The notes beneath the pieces are model-generated. The model did no database searches and was not told the DNA's origin. It was given only the letters and a program-made list of their open reading frames with translations. This document shows, piece by piece, positions 1 through 7,158 of a DNA stretch of 15,907 bases (its first letter is position 1; every line of letters starts with the position of its first letter). Position numbers and translations under genes: made by a program. This stretch comes from Candidatus Hydrogenedentota bacterium. Lineage in GTDB: Bacteria; Hydrogenedentota; Hydrogenedentia; Hydrogenedentales; CAITNO01. Location of the stretch: assembly GCA_029554925.1 (NCBI GenBank), contig JAKPUV010000267.1, forward strand, positions 1 through 15,907, in the 5' to 3' direction.

Positions 1-2598
1 GAGGGGAAACTGCCCGCGCCGGACGGCCCCTTCCAGGACATCGCCGTGCTGGCCTACCCCGCGCCCCACGGCGAGGGCGTGGCCGCGCCCGAGAAATCCC
101 GCACGCCGCGCGCGGTGGATTTTGAGTCCGCCGAGCCCTTCACGGCCCGCAGCGTGACCGTGGTGCCCGTGAAGCAGGTGAACGTGCAGGCGGAGCTGCT
201 CGTGTCGGACGACGGGAAGGACTTCCGCCCCGTGAAGGCGTTCACCGTGGACCGCCACAACCTCAACGTCAACGTGGGCCCCGTGCCGCTCGCGCCCATC
301 GTGGCGTCGTTCCCCGCCGTGACCGCGCGCTTCTTCCGCCTCGCGTTCTCGGCGGACTGCGAGGTGGGCGAAGTGCGCGTGTCGCCCGCCGTCCGCGTGG
401 AGTCCCACGCGGAGAAGGCCCTGTTAAAAATGTTCCAGGACCCCCTGCCGCCCTTTGACTTCTACACCTGGCCGCCCCAGGCCGAGCCGGACGCGCCGGG
501 TCTGGCCGTGGCGCCGGACGCCGTGCTGAACCTCTCCGCGAAGATGGACGCCGACGGCACGCTGCGGTGGGACGTGCCCGCGGGCGAGTGGATCGTCCAG
601 CGCGCCGTCATGTCGCCCACGGGCACCAAGAACAGCCCGTCGCCGGAGGAGGCCACGGGGCTGGAGGTGGACAAGATGAACCGCGCGCCGCTGAAGGACC
701 ACTTCGACGCGTACATCGGCGACCTGCTCCGCCGCCTGACGCCGGAGGAGCGCAAGGCCTTCAAGCACGTCGTGGCGGACAGCTATGAGATGGGCCCGCA
801 GAACTGGACCGACGGCTTCGCGGAGCTGTTCCAGGCGCGCTACGGCTATGACCCCCTGCCCTGGCTGCCCGCCCTGTCCGGACGCGTGGTCGGCGGCGCC
901 GACCGGACCGACCGCTTCCTGTGGGACCTGCGCCGCCTCGTGGCGGACCGCGTCTCGACGGAGTATGTCGGCGGCCTGCGCGACCTGTGCAACGCCCAGG
1001 GGCTCAAGATGTGGCTGGAGAACTACGGCCACTGGGGCTATCCCGGCGAGTTCCTCCAGTACGGCGGCCAGTGCGACGAGATCAGCGGCGAGTTCTGGGT
1101 GAACGGCGACCTGGGCAGCGTGGAGCTGCGCGACGGCGCGTCGTCGGCGCACATCTACGGCAAGAACGTCGTGTGGGCCGAGGCCTTCACCGGCGGCATC
1201 CCCTTCGCCAACTCCCCCCGCGACCTCAAGGCCCGCGGCGACTGGGCCTTCTCCGAGGGCATCAACCAGTTCGTCCTGCACCTCGTCATCCACCAGCCCT
1301 GGGACGACAGGCGCCCCGGCGTCAACGCCTGGTTCGGCACGGAGTTCAACCGCCACAACACGTGGTACGGCCACGCCGGGCCGTGGGTGGACTACCTGCG
1401 CCGCTGCACCGTGCTGCTCCAGCGCGGCCTGCCCGTGGCCGACGCCGCCTATTTCATCGGCGAGGACGCCCCCAAGATGGCGGGCGTGCGCCGGCCCGAG
1501 CTGCCCGCGGGGCATGACTTCGACTACATCAACGCCGAGGTCATCGAGACCCGCCTCTCCGTGAAGGACGGCCGCTTCGTCCTGCCCGACGGCGTGTCCT
1601 ACGGCATCCTCGTGCTGCCGCCGTCCGAGACCATGCGGCCCGGGCTGCTCAAGAAGATCGGCGAGCTCGCCGCCGCGGGCGGCGCCGTCTTCGGCCCCGC
1701 GCCCCTGCGCTCCCCCAGCCTCGAGAATTACCCCGCCTGCGACGACGAGGTGAAACGCCTCGCCGCCGACCTGTGGGGCGGCGGACGCATCCTCACCGGC
1801 GACAGCCTCGACGCCGCCTTCGCGAAACTCGGCCTCACGCCCGACATCGTCTGCCCGGCCGACATGCTCTGGAAACACCGCCGCGACGGCGAAACGGACA
1901 TCTACTTCGTGTCCAACCAGAAGGACGCCGCGCGCGATGAGACCCTGTCCTTCCGCGTGGACGGCAGAGCCCCCGAGCTCTGGGACGCCGAGACCGGCCG
2001 CATCACCGCCGAGCCCCCCTACACCGCCGCCAACGGCCGCGTGGACGTGCCCCTCCACTTCGACGCCCACAGCTCCGTCTTTGTCGTCTTCCGCAAACCC
2101 GCCGAGGGCGGCGGACGCCCCGTCCCCGCGCCGAAGGCGCCCAAAGTCCTCGCCGCCCTCGACGGCCCCTGGACCGTGGCGTTCCCCTTCGGCGAGGAGA
2201 CCTTCAAGACCCTCAGCTCCTGGACCGAGAGCAAGAACGAGGACGTCAAGTACTTCTCCGGCGAGGCCGTCTACCGGGCCAGCTTTAAGACCGACGAGAC
2301 CAAGGGCGTGATTCTGGACCTCGGCAGGGTCAACGACACCGCCGTGGTCCGCGTCAACGGCAAAGAGCTCGGCACCCTGTGGAAGGAGCCCTACCGCCTC
2401 GACATCTCCGCCGCCCTCCGGCCCGGGAAAAACGAGGTCGAGATCACCGTCGTCAACCCCTGGATCAACCGCCTCATCGGCGATAACCGGCCCAAGGCGA
2501 AAGACCGCACCACCTTCACCAGCACCAACATCGTCAAACCCGGCGCCCGCCTCAAGCCCGCCGGCCTCCTCGGCCCCGTCCGCGTCCTCGCGGAGTAG
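1..2598 (+). CDS. Alpha-L-rhamnosidase-like glycoside hydrolase (GH106 type), 5' truncated
   Basis: The frame is open from base 1 with no stop, so the gene starts outside the window; 865 codons are visible. It probably removes L-rhamnose (or a related sugar) from plant or algal polysaccharide outside the cytoplasm, but the signal peptide would lie in the missing part. What points to GH106 (PF17132) is the block DSYEMGPQNWTDGF encoded at about 778-820, followed by a YGYDPLPWLPALSGRVV-like stretch, the AEAFTGG block near 1180, and the HQPWDD...FNRHNTWYGHAGPW region at about 1290-1385. The last 150 or so residues (LDLGRVNDTAVVRVNG, then NEVEITVVNPWINRL) look like the beta-sandwich carbohydrate-binding domain usual at the end of this family. 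GH106 enzymes are commonly about 1000 residues or more, so roughly 150-250 are missing. The catalytic acids were not assigned. Family call good, exact substrate unknown. Confidence 0.88.
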   Translation, partial: EGKLPAPDGPFQDIAVLAYPAPHGEGVAAPEKSRTPRAVDFESAEPFTARSVTVVPVKQVNVQAELLVSDDGKDFRPVKAFTVDRHNLNVNVGPVPLAPIVASFPAVTARFFRLAFSADCEVGEVRVSPAVRVESHAEKALLKMFQDPLPPFDFYTWPPQAEPDAPGLAVAPDAVLNLSAKMDADGTLRWDVPAGEWIVQRAVMSPTGTKNSPSPEEATGLEVDKMNRAPLKDHFDAYIGDLLRRLTPEERKAFKHVVADSYEMGPQNWTDGFAELFQARYGYDPLPWLPALSGRVVGGADRTDRFLWDLRRLVADRVSTEYVGGLRDLCNAQGLKMWLENYGHWGYPGEFLQYGGQCDEISGEFWVNGDLGSVELRDGASSAHIYGKNVVWAEAFTGGIPFANSPRDLKARGDWAFSEGINQFVLHLVIHQPWDDRRPGVNAWFGTEFNRHNTWYGHAGPWVDYLRRCTVLLQRGLPVADAAYFIGEDAPKMAGVRRPELPAGHDFDYINAEVIETRLSVKDGRFVLPDGVSYGILVLPPSETMRPGLLKKIGELAAAGGAVFGPAPLRSPSLENYPACDDEVKRLAADLWGGGRILTGDSLDAAFAKLGLTPDIVCPADMLWKHRRDGETDIYFVSNQKDAARDETLSFRVDGRAPELWDAETGRITAEPPYTAANGRVDVPLHFDAHSSVFVVFRKPAEGGGRPVPAPKAPKVLAALDGPWTVAFPFGEETFKTLSSWTESKNEDVKYFSGEAVYRASFKTDETKGVILDLGRVNDTAVVRVNGKELGTLWKEPYRLDISAALRPGKNEVEITVVNPWINRLIGDNRPKAKDRTTFTSTNIVKPGARLKPAGLLGPVRVLAE

Positions 2599-3039
2599 GG
2601 CCCGGAACAAGGCGGAGACGGGCAGGAACCCGGGGATGGCGGCGCATGCACCTGTCAAAGGAAGGCCGTCAGCTGGTGACAAATTGTCACCGGCTGAAAA
2701 CCTCAGTGCGGTCGCCATGCGTCCCGAAATGACTCTCCTTCAGCAAATGAAAGCACGTGGATATTGGGCTTCGTGCTGGCTACTTGGGGTCCAATCTCCG
2801 GTTTGTACGAGGTTCTCAAAAACAGCACCACTTGCCAGCTTGAGTCGGTTGCTCCGATAAAGGGCTTGGTGTAACTTTGGGCAAGCATTGGGCATCACCT
2901 CAAGGGGCTGCGGCCCACGCCGGGCGGCGCGGGTCTGTTTGTGTCGGTTTCTGTTTTGCGCCTAAATGGCAACTCCCTGCAAATGCACATATTTCCAACA
3001 AGAAGGGTCCGTATTGGACTTGCCACCTAAATGACATTG
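2599..3039. other. Gene-free, lower-GC intergenic stretch
   Basis: This stretch lies between the end of the rhamnosidase-like gene and the end of the leftward AlbA_2 gene, so the two genes converge on it. By hand count 2761-2820 has 50% G+C, against 67% in 1021-1080 of the neighbouring gene. Short open frames occur on both strands (for example 2703-2888 minus, 2636-2860 plus), but none resembles a protein I recognise and none has a convincing ribosome binding site. The only structure seen is the palindrome at 2671-2695. No T-run terminator was found for either flanking gene. Confidence 0.6.
2671..2695. promoter_or_regulatory. 25-bp near-perfect palindrome, candidate operator
   Basis: The core is GGTGACAA-A-TTGTCACC (2675-2691), a perfect 8-bp inverted repeat around one central base. 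It extends outwards with AGC on the left matching GCT on the right after one mismatch (T2674/G2692). The near-absence of a loop makes it a better protein-binding DNA palindrome than an RNA hairpin, and no T-tract follows, so it is not a normal intrinsic terminator. It sits 73 nt after the stop of the rhamnosidase-like gene, in a region with no recognisable downstream gene on the plus strand. The binding protein is unknown. Confidence 0.45.
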
Positions 3040-4446
3040 TCAGGCCCAGAAAGGCATGTATTTGGCGTATCTGCGGGACGTCCCCGCTGAGCCGTCCAAC
3101 TTGATCAGTCCCTCCTCAAGGGTGTCCGCAATAATTCGGGATGCGGCCTCTGCCCGGCTTTCCGGCAGTTTGAACCGGTCCCGCAGGCTCTGGTTGGTCA
3201 TGCGGTCCTTCATGACATAACGCAGGCAGCAATGCTGGTAGCAGGCGCGGACTCGATCGCCTCTGGCCATGTCGCCAAAGCGCCGGGGTCCGAAAACCGT
3301 TACTACCGTTCGGCGGTGTCCCTGGCCAAACTCGGGTGCGGGAAGCTGGTATGCCTCCACAAAACTGACCACGCGGTCTATGCCGCTGCTCTTTTCCTCG
3401 CAGACACCTATCCGCCTCATGAAATCAGCCAAGCCCTCATTTCGGGACTGGTAGCCGTCAATGAAACGCTCGACCGGCACAACGGGGTCTCCGGGATTGG
3501 ATATCTCCACACGGTCGCTGTAAATTTCGATCATTACGGACGCACCGGGAACCGAAAAATCTTGGTGAATGAGCGCGTTCGCAACCAGTTCGCGGACCAC
3601 CTCTCCGGGCACAAGCCTCACATCGCGGCGCAGGGCGTCTCTGATGGCCTCGTTCTGCGGAAGCTGATCCATCACGAACTTCACAAGACCCTGGAAACCC
3701 ACCGCGTATCCTCTGCCCCCGGTCTGGTCAATGCGGGTGTCAAGCTTTGATGTGCCGGTGTAAACGACAACCCGGGCGGCCTTGCGGGCCACATCCGGAA
3801 AATCCTCCAACCGCTTCGCAAGCAGCAGCGCGCCAAGACGCCGGATGCTGTATACCCCGCCGTCTGTTCCCACAAGACGGGCGCCAAGCAGACGGTCCAT
3901 GACGCCGCTGCGGTCGGTTGGATACGGTAACTTGATCAGTTCAAAGAACGTCTGCGTGTCCAGCAGATCCACGACATCCTGGTCTGTCAGCCGCGTCAGG
4001 GAGTCTTCCGCCAGCCAGTCAGGCTTTCCCTCCGCGAAGATGCTCCGCAGCCGGTCCTCGCTCATGGGAACCAGCGCTTCCCCCGAGCGCATCAAGTACT
4101 TGCCGTCCAGATCATAGGCGGTTCCGCGGGGGCGGGAAGGAATGGAAAACACAACCACTCGGCCGACGGGATGCTCAACAGCCTCTATGTCCACCCGAAA
4201 CCCCACCTTTTCGAATATCTTCTGCTCCATCGCGACGGGATTGTTCACGGCCGCTGTTCCCACCACCGGCCTCGGCGGCTTGTTGGCGATTCCCAGAAGC
4301 AGATGGCCGCCACCCTCGTTTGCGATGGCGACGCAATACTCGTACAGCACCCGATTGTCAATCTGAGTCTTGGCTTCTTTGAACTCCAGGCGCTGATGTT
4401 CGGAGGGAGTTCCGCGCCAAACGTCTATCTGTTCCGGTGTCGTCAC
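3040..4446 (-). CDS. AlbA_2 / HATPase_c_4 ATP-binding protein (Schlafen-like, RecG-related family)
   Basis: A 468-residue protein of the family often labelled 'putative DNA-binding domain-containing protein' or 'ATP-dependent DNA helicase RecG-related'. Residues 15-140 form the AlbA_2 (divergent AAA-4) domain, with LEFKEAK at 20-26 and the motif IANEGGGHLLLGI at 41-53. Residues about 275-390 form a HATPase_c_4 module: the N-box-like RELVANALIHQD (285-296, with E286, N290, H294) and ISNPGD at 315-320. The rest (about 395-460) looks like a winged-helix DNA-binding region. GTG at 4446 is preferred because GGAAGG lies 10 nt upstream. An ATG 10 nt upstream of it is out of frame. Its base composition is less GC-rich than that of all other genes here, which suggests acquisition by transfer. 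Family members act as transcription regulators or nucleases, and some lie in defence islands; no specific role is evident. Confidence 0.85.
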   Translation of the reverse strand: MTTPEQIDVWRGTPSEHQRLEFKEAKTQIDNRVLYEYCVAIANEGGGHLLLGIANKPPRPVVGTAAVNNPVAMEQKIFEKVGFRVDIEAVEHPVGRVVVFSIPSRPRGTAYDLDGKYLMRSGEALVPMSEDRLRSIFAEGKPDWLAEDSLTRLTDQDVVDLLDTQTFFELIKLPYPTDRSGVMDRLLGARLVGTDGGVYSIRRLGALLLAKRLEDFPDVARKAARVVVYTGTSKLDTRIDQTGGRGYAVGFQGLVKFVMDQLPQNEAIRDALRRDVRLVPGEVVRELVANALIHQDFSVPGASVMIEIYSDRVEISNPGDPVVPVERFIDGYQSRNEGLADFMRRIGVCEEKSSGIDRVVSFVEAYQLPAPEFGQGHRRTVVTVFGPRRFGDMARGDRVRACYQHCCLRYVMKDRMTNQSLRDRFKLPESRAEAASRIIADTLEEGLIKLDGSAGTSRRYAKYMPFWA

Positions 4447-4551
4447 CCAGCGTCATCCTTCCACCCAAGGGTTGTCCCAAAGGCTTCTTCGGTCCCCTGC
4501 ATCCCAACCCGGAAAACCACGCGGGCTCGGGAACAGGGGCGCATGGAAAGA

Positions 4552-4580
4552 AGAATAGGGTCATGAGAGCGAAAAATCAA
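4552..4580 (-). promoter_or_regulatory. Candidate sigma-70-like promoter for the AlbA_2 gene
   Basis: On the minus strand TTGATT (4580-4575) and TATTCT (4557-4552) are separated by 17 bp. Each matches the consensus at 4 of 6 positions. It would give a leader of about 100 nt before the GTG at 4446. The match is moderate, but the location and spacing are right and the surroundings are otherwise GC-rich. Confidence 0.35.
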
Positions 4581-4719
4581 CACGGACCGGCAGCGGCGCA
4601 ACTGGGGGCGGACGGCCCTGCGGGAGGGCGCGTGCCGCGGGACGCACGGCGTGCTCCCGCCGCGCCGAAGGTCCGGCGAATTGCGCAAAGAAATAAAAGT
4701 GCGGCGGGCGGGCGTTGTG

Positions 4720-4728
4720 TGGTATGAT
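4720..4728 (+). promoter_or_regulatory. Extended -10 promoter element upstream of the DEAD-box gene
   Basis: TGG-TATGAT is an extended -10 (TGn followed by five of six consensus bases). No convincing -35 is seen 17 bp upstream, which extended -10 promoters can tolerate. Transcription would start near 4735, leaving a leader of about 208 nt before the ATG at 4943. Confidence 0.4.
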
Positions 4729-4760
4729 CATGTTGTGCGGCAAACAGCCACTGTCACGCC

Positions 4761-4863
4761 GGGAGACAAGGGGTCTCCCTTCCTGCCAAGCGTTCCCCTC
4801 CACCGGCCCGGGGCGACCGGGGGGCGGGAATCATCGCCGCACGCCGCACGGGCCTTCGGCCCG
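4761..4863 (+). promoter_or_regulatory. Hairpins in the presumed leader of the DEAD-box helicase mRNA
   Basis: Two simple stem-loops are visible. GGGAGAC (4761-4767) pairs with GTCTCCC (4773-4779) around a 5-nt loop, and CGGGCC (4849-4854) pairs with GGCCCG (4858-4863) around TTC. Neither is followed by a T-run, so they are not terminators. Long structured leaders that control mRNA stability are known for some bacterial DEAD-box helicases (E. coli deaD/csdA); applying that here is inference and depends on the promoter at 4720-4728 being real. Confidence 0.35.
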
Positions 4864-4942
4864 GCCCGACTTCCCTCAAGCCGGCGGTGCGCGCCAGACA
4901 ATCTGACCCATGACGAAGACCAGCCCCAAGGAAAGTGTGTGA

Positions 4943-6148
4943 ATGAGATTTGAAGACCTGAACGTGGACCCGCGCTGTTTGCGGACCCTCCACAAGAACA
5001 ACATCACCGAGCCGACGCCGGTGCAGGAGCAGGCCATTCCGGTGGTGCTCTCCGGGGGCGACCTGATCGCCACGGCGCAGACGGGCACGGGGAAGACCCT
5101 GGCGTTCACGCTGCCGGCGCTGATGCGCCTGGCGGAGCTGAAGCCGGGGCCCGCCCGGATGCTGGTGCTCACGCCGACGCGCGAGCTGGCGCAGCAGGTG
5201 GAGACCGTGATGGCGCCCATCGCGCGCGCCCTGCGCCTCACGAGCGTGGTGGTCTACGGCGGCGCGGGCATGCAGCAGCAGGCCGACCGCCTGCGGCGGG
5301 GCTGCGACGTGGTCGTGGCGACGCCCGGCCGCCTGCTGGACCACATGGGCCGCAAGGCCGTCCGTTTCGACGGGCTGCAGATCCTGTGCTTCGACGAGGC
5401 GGACCGCATGCTGGACATGGGGTTCCTGCCGGACATCCGCCGGATCCTCGCGCACCTGCCCAAGGAGCGCCAGACCCTCATGTTCTCCGCCACCTTCGCG
5501 CCGGAGCTCCAGCGGCTGGTCGGCGAGATGATGCACGACCCCGCCCGGATCGGCATCGAGGTGAGCGCCCGCCCCGTGGACACGGTGCGCCAGGTGGTCT
5601 ACCCCGTGCGCCAGGAGGAGAAGGCCGGCCTGCTCCTCAGCCTGCTCAAGGAGCAGGAGAAGGAGATGGAGTCCGTCCTCGTGTTCATGCGCACCAAGTC
5701 GCGCACCGACCGCGTGGGCCGCATGCTCAAGGCGGCGAACATCAAGGCGGCCGTCATCCACGGCGACCTGGCCCAGGGCGCGCGCCAGCGCGCGCTCGAG
5801 TCCTTCCGCTCGGGCAAGTGCCCCATCCTCGTCGCGACCGACGTCGCCGCGCGCGGGCTGGACATTGACGGCATCAGCCACGTGATCAACTACGACATCC
5901 CGCAGACGGCGGACGACTACATCCACCGGATCGGACGCACCGCCCGCGCCCAGCGCGAGGGCGACGCCATCACCTTCGTGTGCCCGTCGGACATCTCGCC
6001 GCTTGGCACCATCGAGAAGACCCTGGGCTACAACCTCCCGCGCATCGAGCGCGAGGGCGCGCCCGTCGTCCTCTCCACCTACCGCAAGACGCCCGCCGCC
6101 GGGGCGTCCCGCAACCGCCGGCCCCGCAGCCTCCTGCGCCGCCGGTAA
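4943..6148 (+). CDS. DEAD-box ATP-dependent RNA helicase (RhlE-like)
   Basis: A 401-residue cytoplasmic RNA helicase that unwinds short RNA duplexes, typically in ribosome assembly, mRNA decay or cold adaptation. All core motifs are present in order: F3 and the Q motif (EPTPVQEQAIP, 23-33), motif I AQTGTGKT (45-52), PTRELAQQ, TPGRLLDH, DEAD at 151-154, SAT at 182-184, DVAARGLDI, and HRIGRTAR at 328-335. The C-terminal tail is short and ends in a basic run (SRNRRPRSLLRRR), which probably helps RNA binding. The ATG at 4943 is preceded by AAGGAAAG at a usable distance and begins exactly with the family's FEDL start. Sequence style is closest to RhlE, but DbpA- or CsdA-type assignment would need a tree. 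It appears to be a single-gene unit, closed by the terminator at 6203-6237. Confidence 0.95.
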   Translation: MRFEDLNVDPRCLRTLHKNNITEPTPVQEQAIPVVLSGGDLIATAQTGTGKTLAFTLPALMRLAELKPGPARMLVLTPTRELAQQVETVMAPIARALRLTSVVVYGGAGMQQQADRLRRGCDVVVATPGRLLDHMGRKAVRFDGLQILCFDEADRMLDMGFLPDIRRILAHLPKERQTLMFSATFAPELQRLVGEMMHDPARIGIEVSARPVDTVRQVVYPVRQEEKAGLLLSLLKEQEKEMESVLVFMRTKSRTDRVGRMLKAANIKAAVIHGDLAQGARQRALESFRSGKCPILVATDVAARGLDIDGISHVINYDIPQTADDYIHRIGRTARAQREGDAITFVCPSDISPLGTIEKTLGYNLPRIEREGAPVVLSTYRKTPAAGASRNRRPRSLLRRR

Positions 6149-6202
6149 CCTCCCCGCCTATTCCCGCGGCGCGGGCCTCCGGGTCCGCGCCGACGGGCCG
6201 CT

Positions 6203-6237
6203 CCCCCGGCCGGACCCCCCGCCGGGGGCTTTTGTTT
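6203..6237 (+). terminator. Intrinsic terminator after the DEAD-box gene
   Basis: CCCCCGGC (6203-6210) pairs with GCCGGGGG (6221-6228), and the T-tract TTTTGTTT follows at 6230-6237. A second GC-rich hairpin just upstream, GGCGCGG (6168-6174) with CCGCGCC (6185-6191), may assist. Together they separate the helicase transcript from the sulfur locus. Confidence 0.8.
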
Positions 6238-6267
6238 GCCTTCCCCTTCGGGGCCGGGTGCCTTAAC

Positions 6268-6296
6268 TTGACAATGCCGACTAACCCGATTATAAT
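6268..6296 (+). promoter_or_regulatory. Perfect consensus sigma-70 promoter of the sulfate-reduction genes
   Basis: TTGACA (6268-6273), a 17-bp spacer and TATAAT (6291-6296) match the housekeeping consensus at every position, which is striking in such GC-rich DNA. Transcription should start near 6303, giving a leader of about 68 nt before the cysH ATG at 6371. CTAA (6281-6284) and TTAG (6296-6299) form an inverted repeat with an 11-bp gap that overlaps the -10 box and could be a repressor site. A promoter this strong would normally need repression; no regulator gene is in the window. Confidence 0.85.
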
Positions 6297-6370
6297 TAGG
6301 ATGATTTTTGCCCCACGGTTTGTTTCAGCGGACATGCCCCCCCGGGCCGGACCACAAGGAGACCCGCGAC

Positions 6371-7105
6371 ATGGAAGACTGGACCGAAGGCGTCAATCTG
6401 GAGGCATTAGAGGCGATGGGTCCCGAGGAGCTGCTGCGGTGGTCCTGGGAGGCGCGAGGAACGCGCGCCGCGATTTTCACCAGTTTCCAAAAGACGGGCT
6501 GCGTGATGATCGACATGGCCCGCGCGGCGGCCCCGGAACTCCGGGTGCTGACGGTGGACACCCTGCGGCTGCCGCAGGACACCCACGACCTGATGAAGGC
6601 GCTGGAGGCGAAGTACGGCATCCGGATCGAGCGCTTCCAGCCGGACCCGGACCGGGTGGCGCGGATGGTGGACGACCACGGGGAGTTTCTCTTCTTCGAC
6701 AGCCGGGAGAAGCAGGAGCACTGCTGCGCGGTCCGCAAGGTGGAGCCGAACCGGCGGGCGCTGGCGACGGTGGACATCTGGATCACGGGGCTCCGGCGCG
6801 ACCAGTCGGCCTTCCGCAAGGCCACGCCCAAGGCGGCGGTGGTCGAGCAGAACGGCCGCCGGCTCCTGAAGCTGTGCCCCCTCATTGACTGGACGGAGGA
6901 GCGGGTTAACGCGTACATCTCCGAACGCGGGGTGCCCTACAACAGCCTCTACGACAAGGGGTACACGAGCATCGGGTGCGTGATCTGCTCCACGCCGACG
7001 CGCCCCGGCGAGAATCCCCGGGCGGGCCGGTGGCGCTGGACGAACCAGCTCGCCGAGGCGGGCAAGAAAGAGTGCGGCATCCACATCCAGGGCAGCGGCA
7101 TCTAG
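6371..7105 (+). CDS. cysH: Adenylyl-sulfate reductase (thioredoxin-dependent, Fe-S type CysH)
   Basis: A 244-residue enzyme that reduces adenosine 5'-phosphosulfate (APS) to sulfite with thioredoxin as donor, in the cytoplasm. The four cluster cysteines of the APS-reducing type are present: C118-C119 (EHCCAVRKV) and C203/C206 (GCVIC), which bind [4Fe-4S]. They are absent from the PAPS-reducing enterobacterial type, so no APS kinase is needed. The nucleotide-binding region starts around TSFQKTG, TGLRRDQS follows, and the catalytic cysteine is C235 in the tail motif KECGIH. The ATG at 6371 is chosen because AAGGAG lies 9 nt upstream; a TTG at 6308 in the same frame would add 21 residues unlike the family and would fall almost on the transcription start. 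It is first in the unit driven by the promoter at 6268-6296 and precedes the siroheme genes. Confidence 0.95.
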   Translation: MEDWTEGVNLEALEAMGPEELLRWSWEARGTRAAIFTSFQKTGCVMIDMARAAAPELRVLTVDTLRLPQDTHDLMKALEAKYGIRIERFQPDPDRVARMVDDHGEFLFFDSREKQEHCCAVRKVEPNRRALATVDIWITGLRRDQSAFRKATPKAAVVEQNGRRLLKLCPLIDWTEERVNAYISERGVPYNSLYDKGYTSIGCVICSTPTRPGENPRAGRWRWTNQLAEAGKKECGIHIQGSGI

Positions 7106-7123
7106 GCCCCGGCGGCGCGGGGC

Positions 7124-7132
7124 TGGTACAAT
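7124..7132 (+). promoter_or_regulatory. Possible internal extended -10 before the methyltransferase gene
   Basis: TGG-TACAAT matches the extended -10 pattern (five of six in the hexamer) 26 nt before the ATG at 7159; no -35 is seen. Directly upstream, GCCCCG (7106-7111) and CGGGGC (7118-7123) form a hairpin with a 6-nt loop, immediately after the cysH stop and without a T-run. It could allow expression of the siroheme genes independent of cysH. Weak evidence. Confidence 0.3.
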
Positions 7133-7158
7133 GCGGCGGCCCCACGGAGACCCCTTCC

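Larger units (their letters stand above)
4447..4942. other. Gene-free divergent intergenic region
   Basis: This region separates the divergent AlbA_2 gene and the DEAD-box helicase gene. Several short open frames cross it, but none has a recognisable product or a good start context. Its content appears to be regulatory: a leftward candidate promoter at 4552-4580, a rightward extended -10 at 4720-4728, and two hairpins at 4761-4779 and 4849-4863. The stretch from 4600 to 4680 is GC-rich with small inverted repeats (CGTGC/GCACG inside GGGAG/CTCCC) to which I attach no function. Confidence 0.55.

Noticed and set aside
424..2718. A 764-codon open frame on the minus strand, antisense to the rhamnosidase-like gene
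   Set aside because: Low-complexity Gly/Ala/Val/Glu composition and no motif; the plus-strand frame carries recognisable GH106 blocks.
2703..2888. A 61-codon minus-strand frame in the gene-free low-GC stretch, of less biased composition
   Set aside because: I do not recognise it, it lacks a clear ribosome binding site, and its length is within chance for lower-GC DNA. It could be a remnant, but nothing supports that.
4754..5926. A 390-codon minus-strand frame opposite the DEAD-box helicase
   Set aside because: No motif and biased composition; the helicase motifs on the plus strand are complete.
6303..6370. A SAM or other riboswitch upstream of cysH
   Set aside because: The leader implied by the consensus promoter is only about 68 nt and shows no multi-helix structure.
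6308..6370. Upstream TTG start for cysH
   Set aside because: It would begin about 5 nt after the predicted transcription start with no ribosome binding site, and the extra residues are unlike the family. The ATG at 6371 has AAGGAG.
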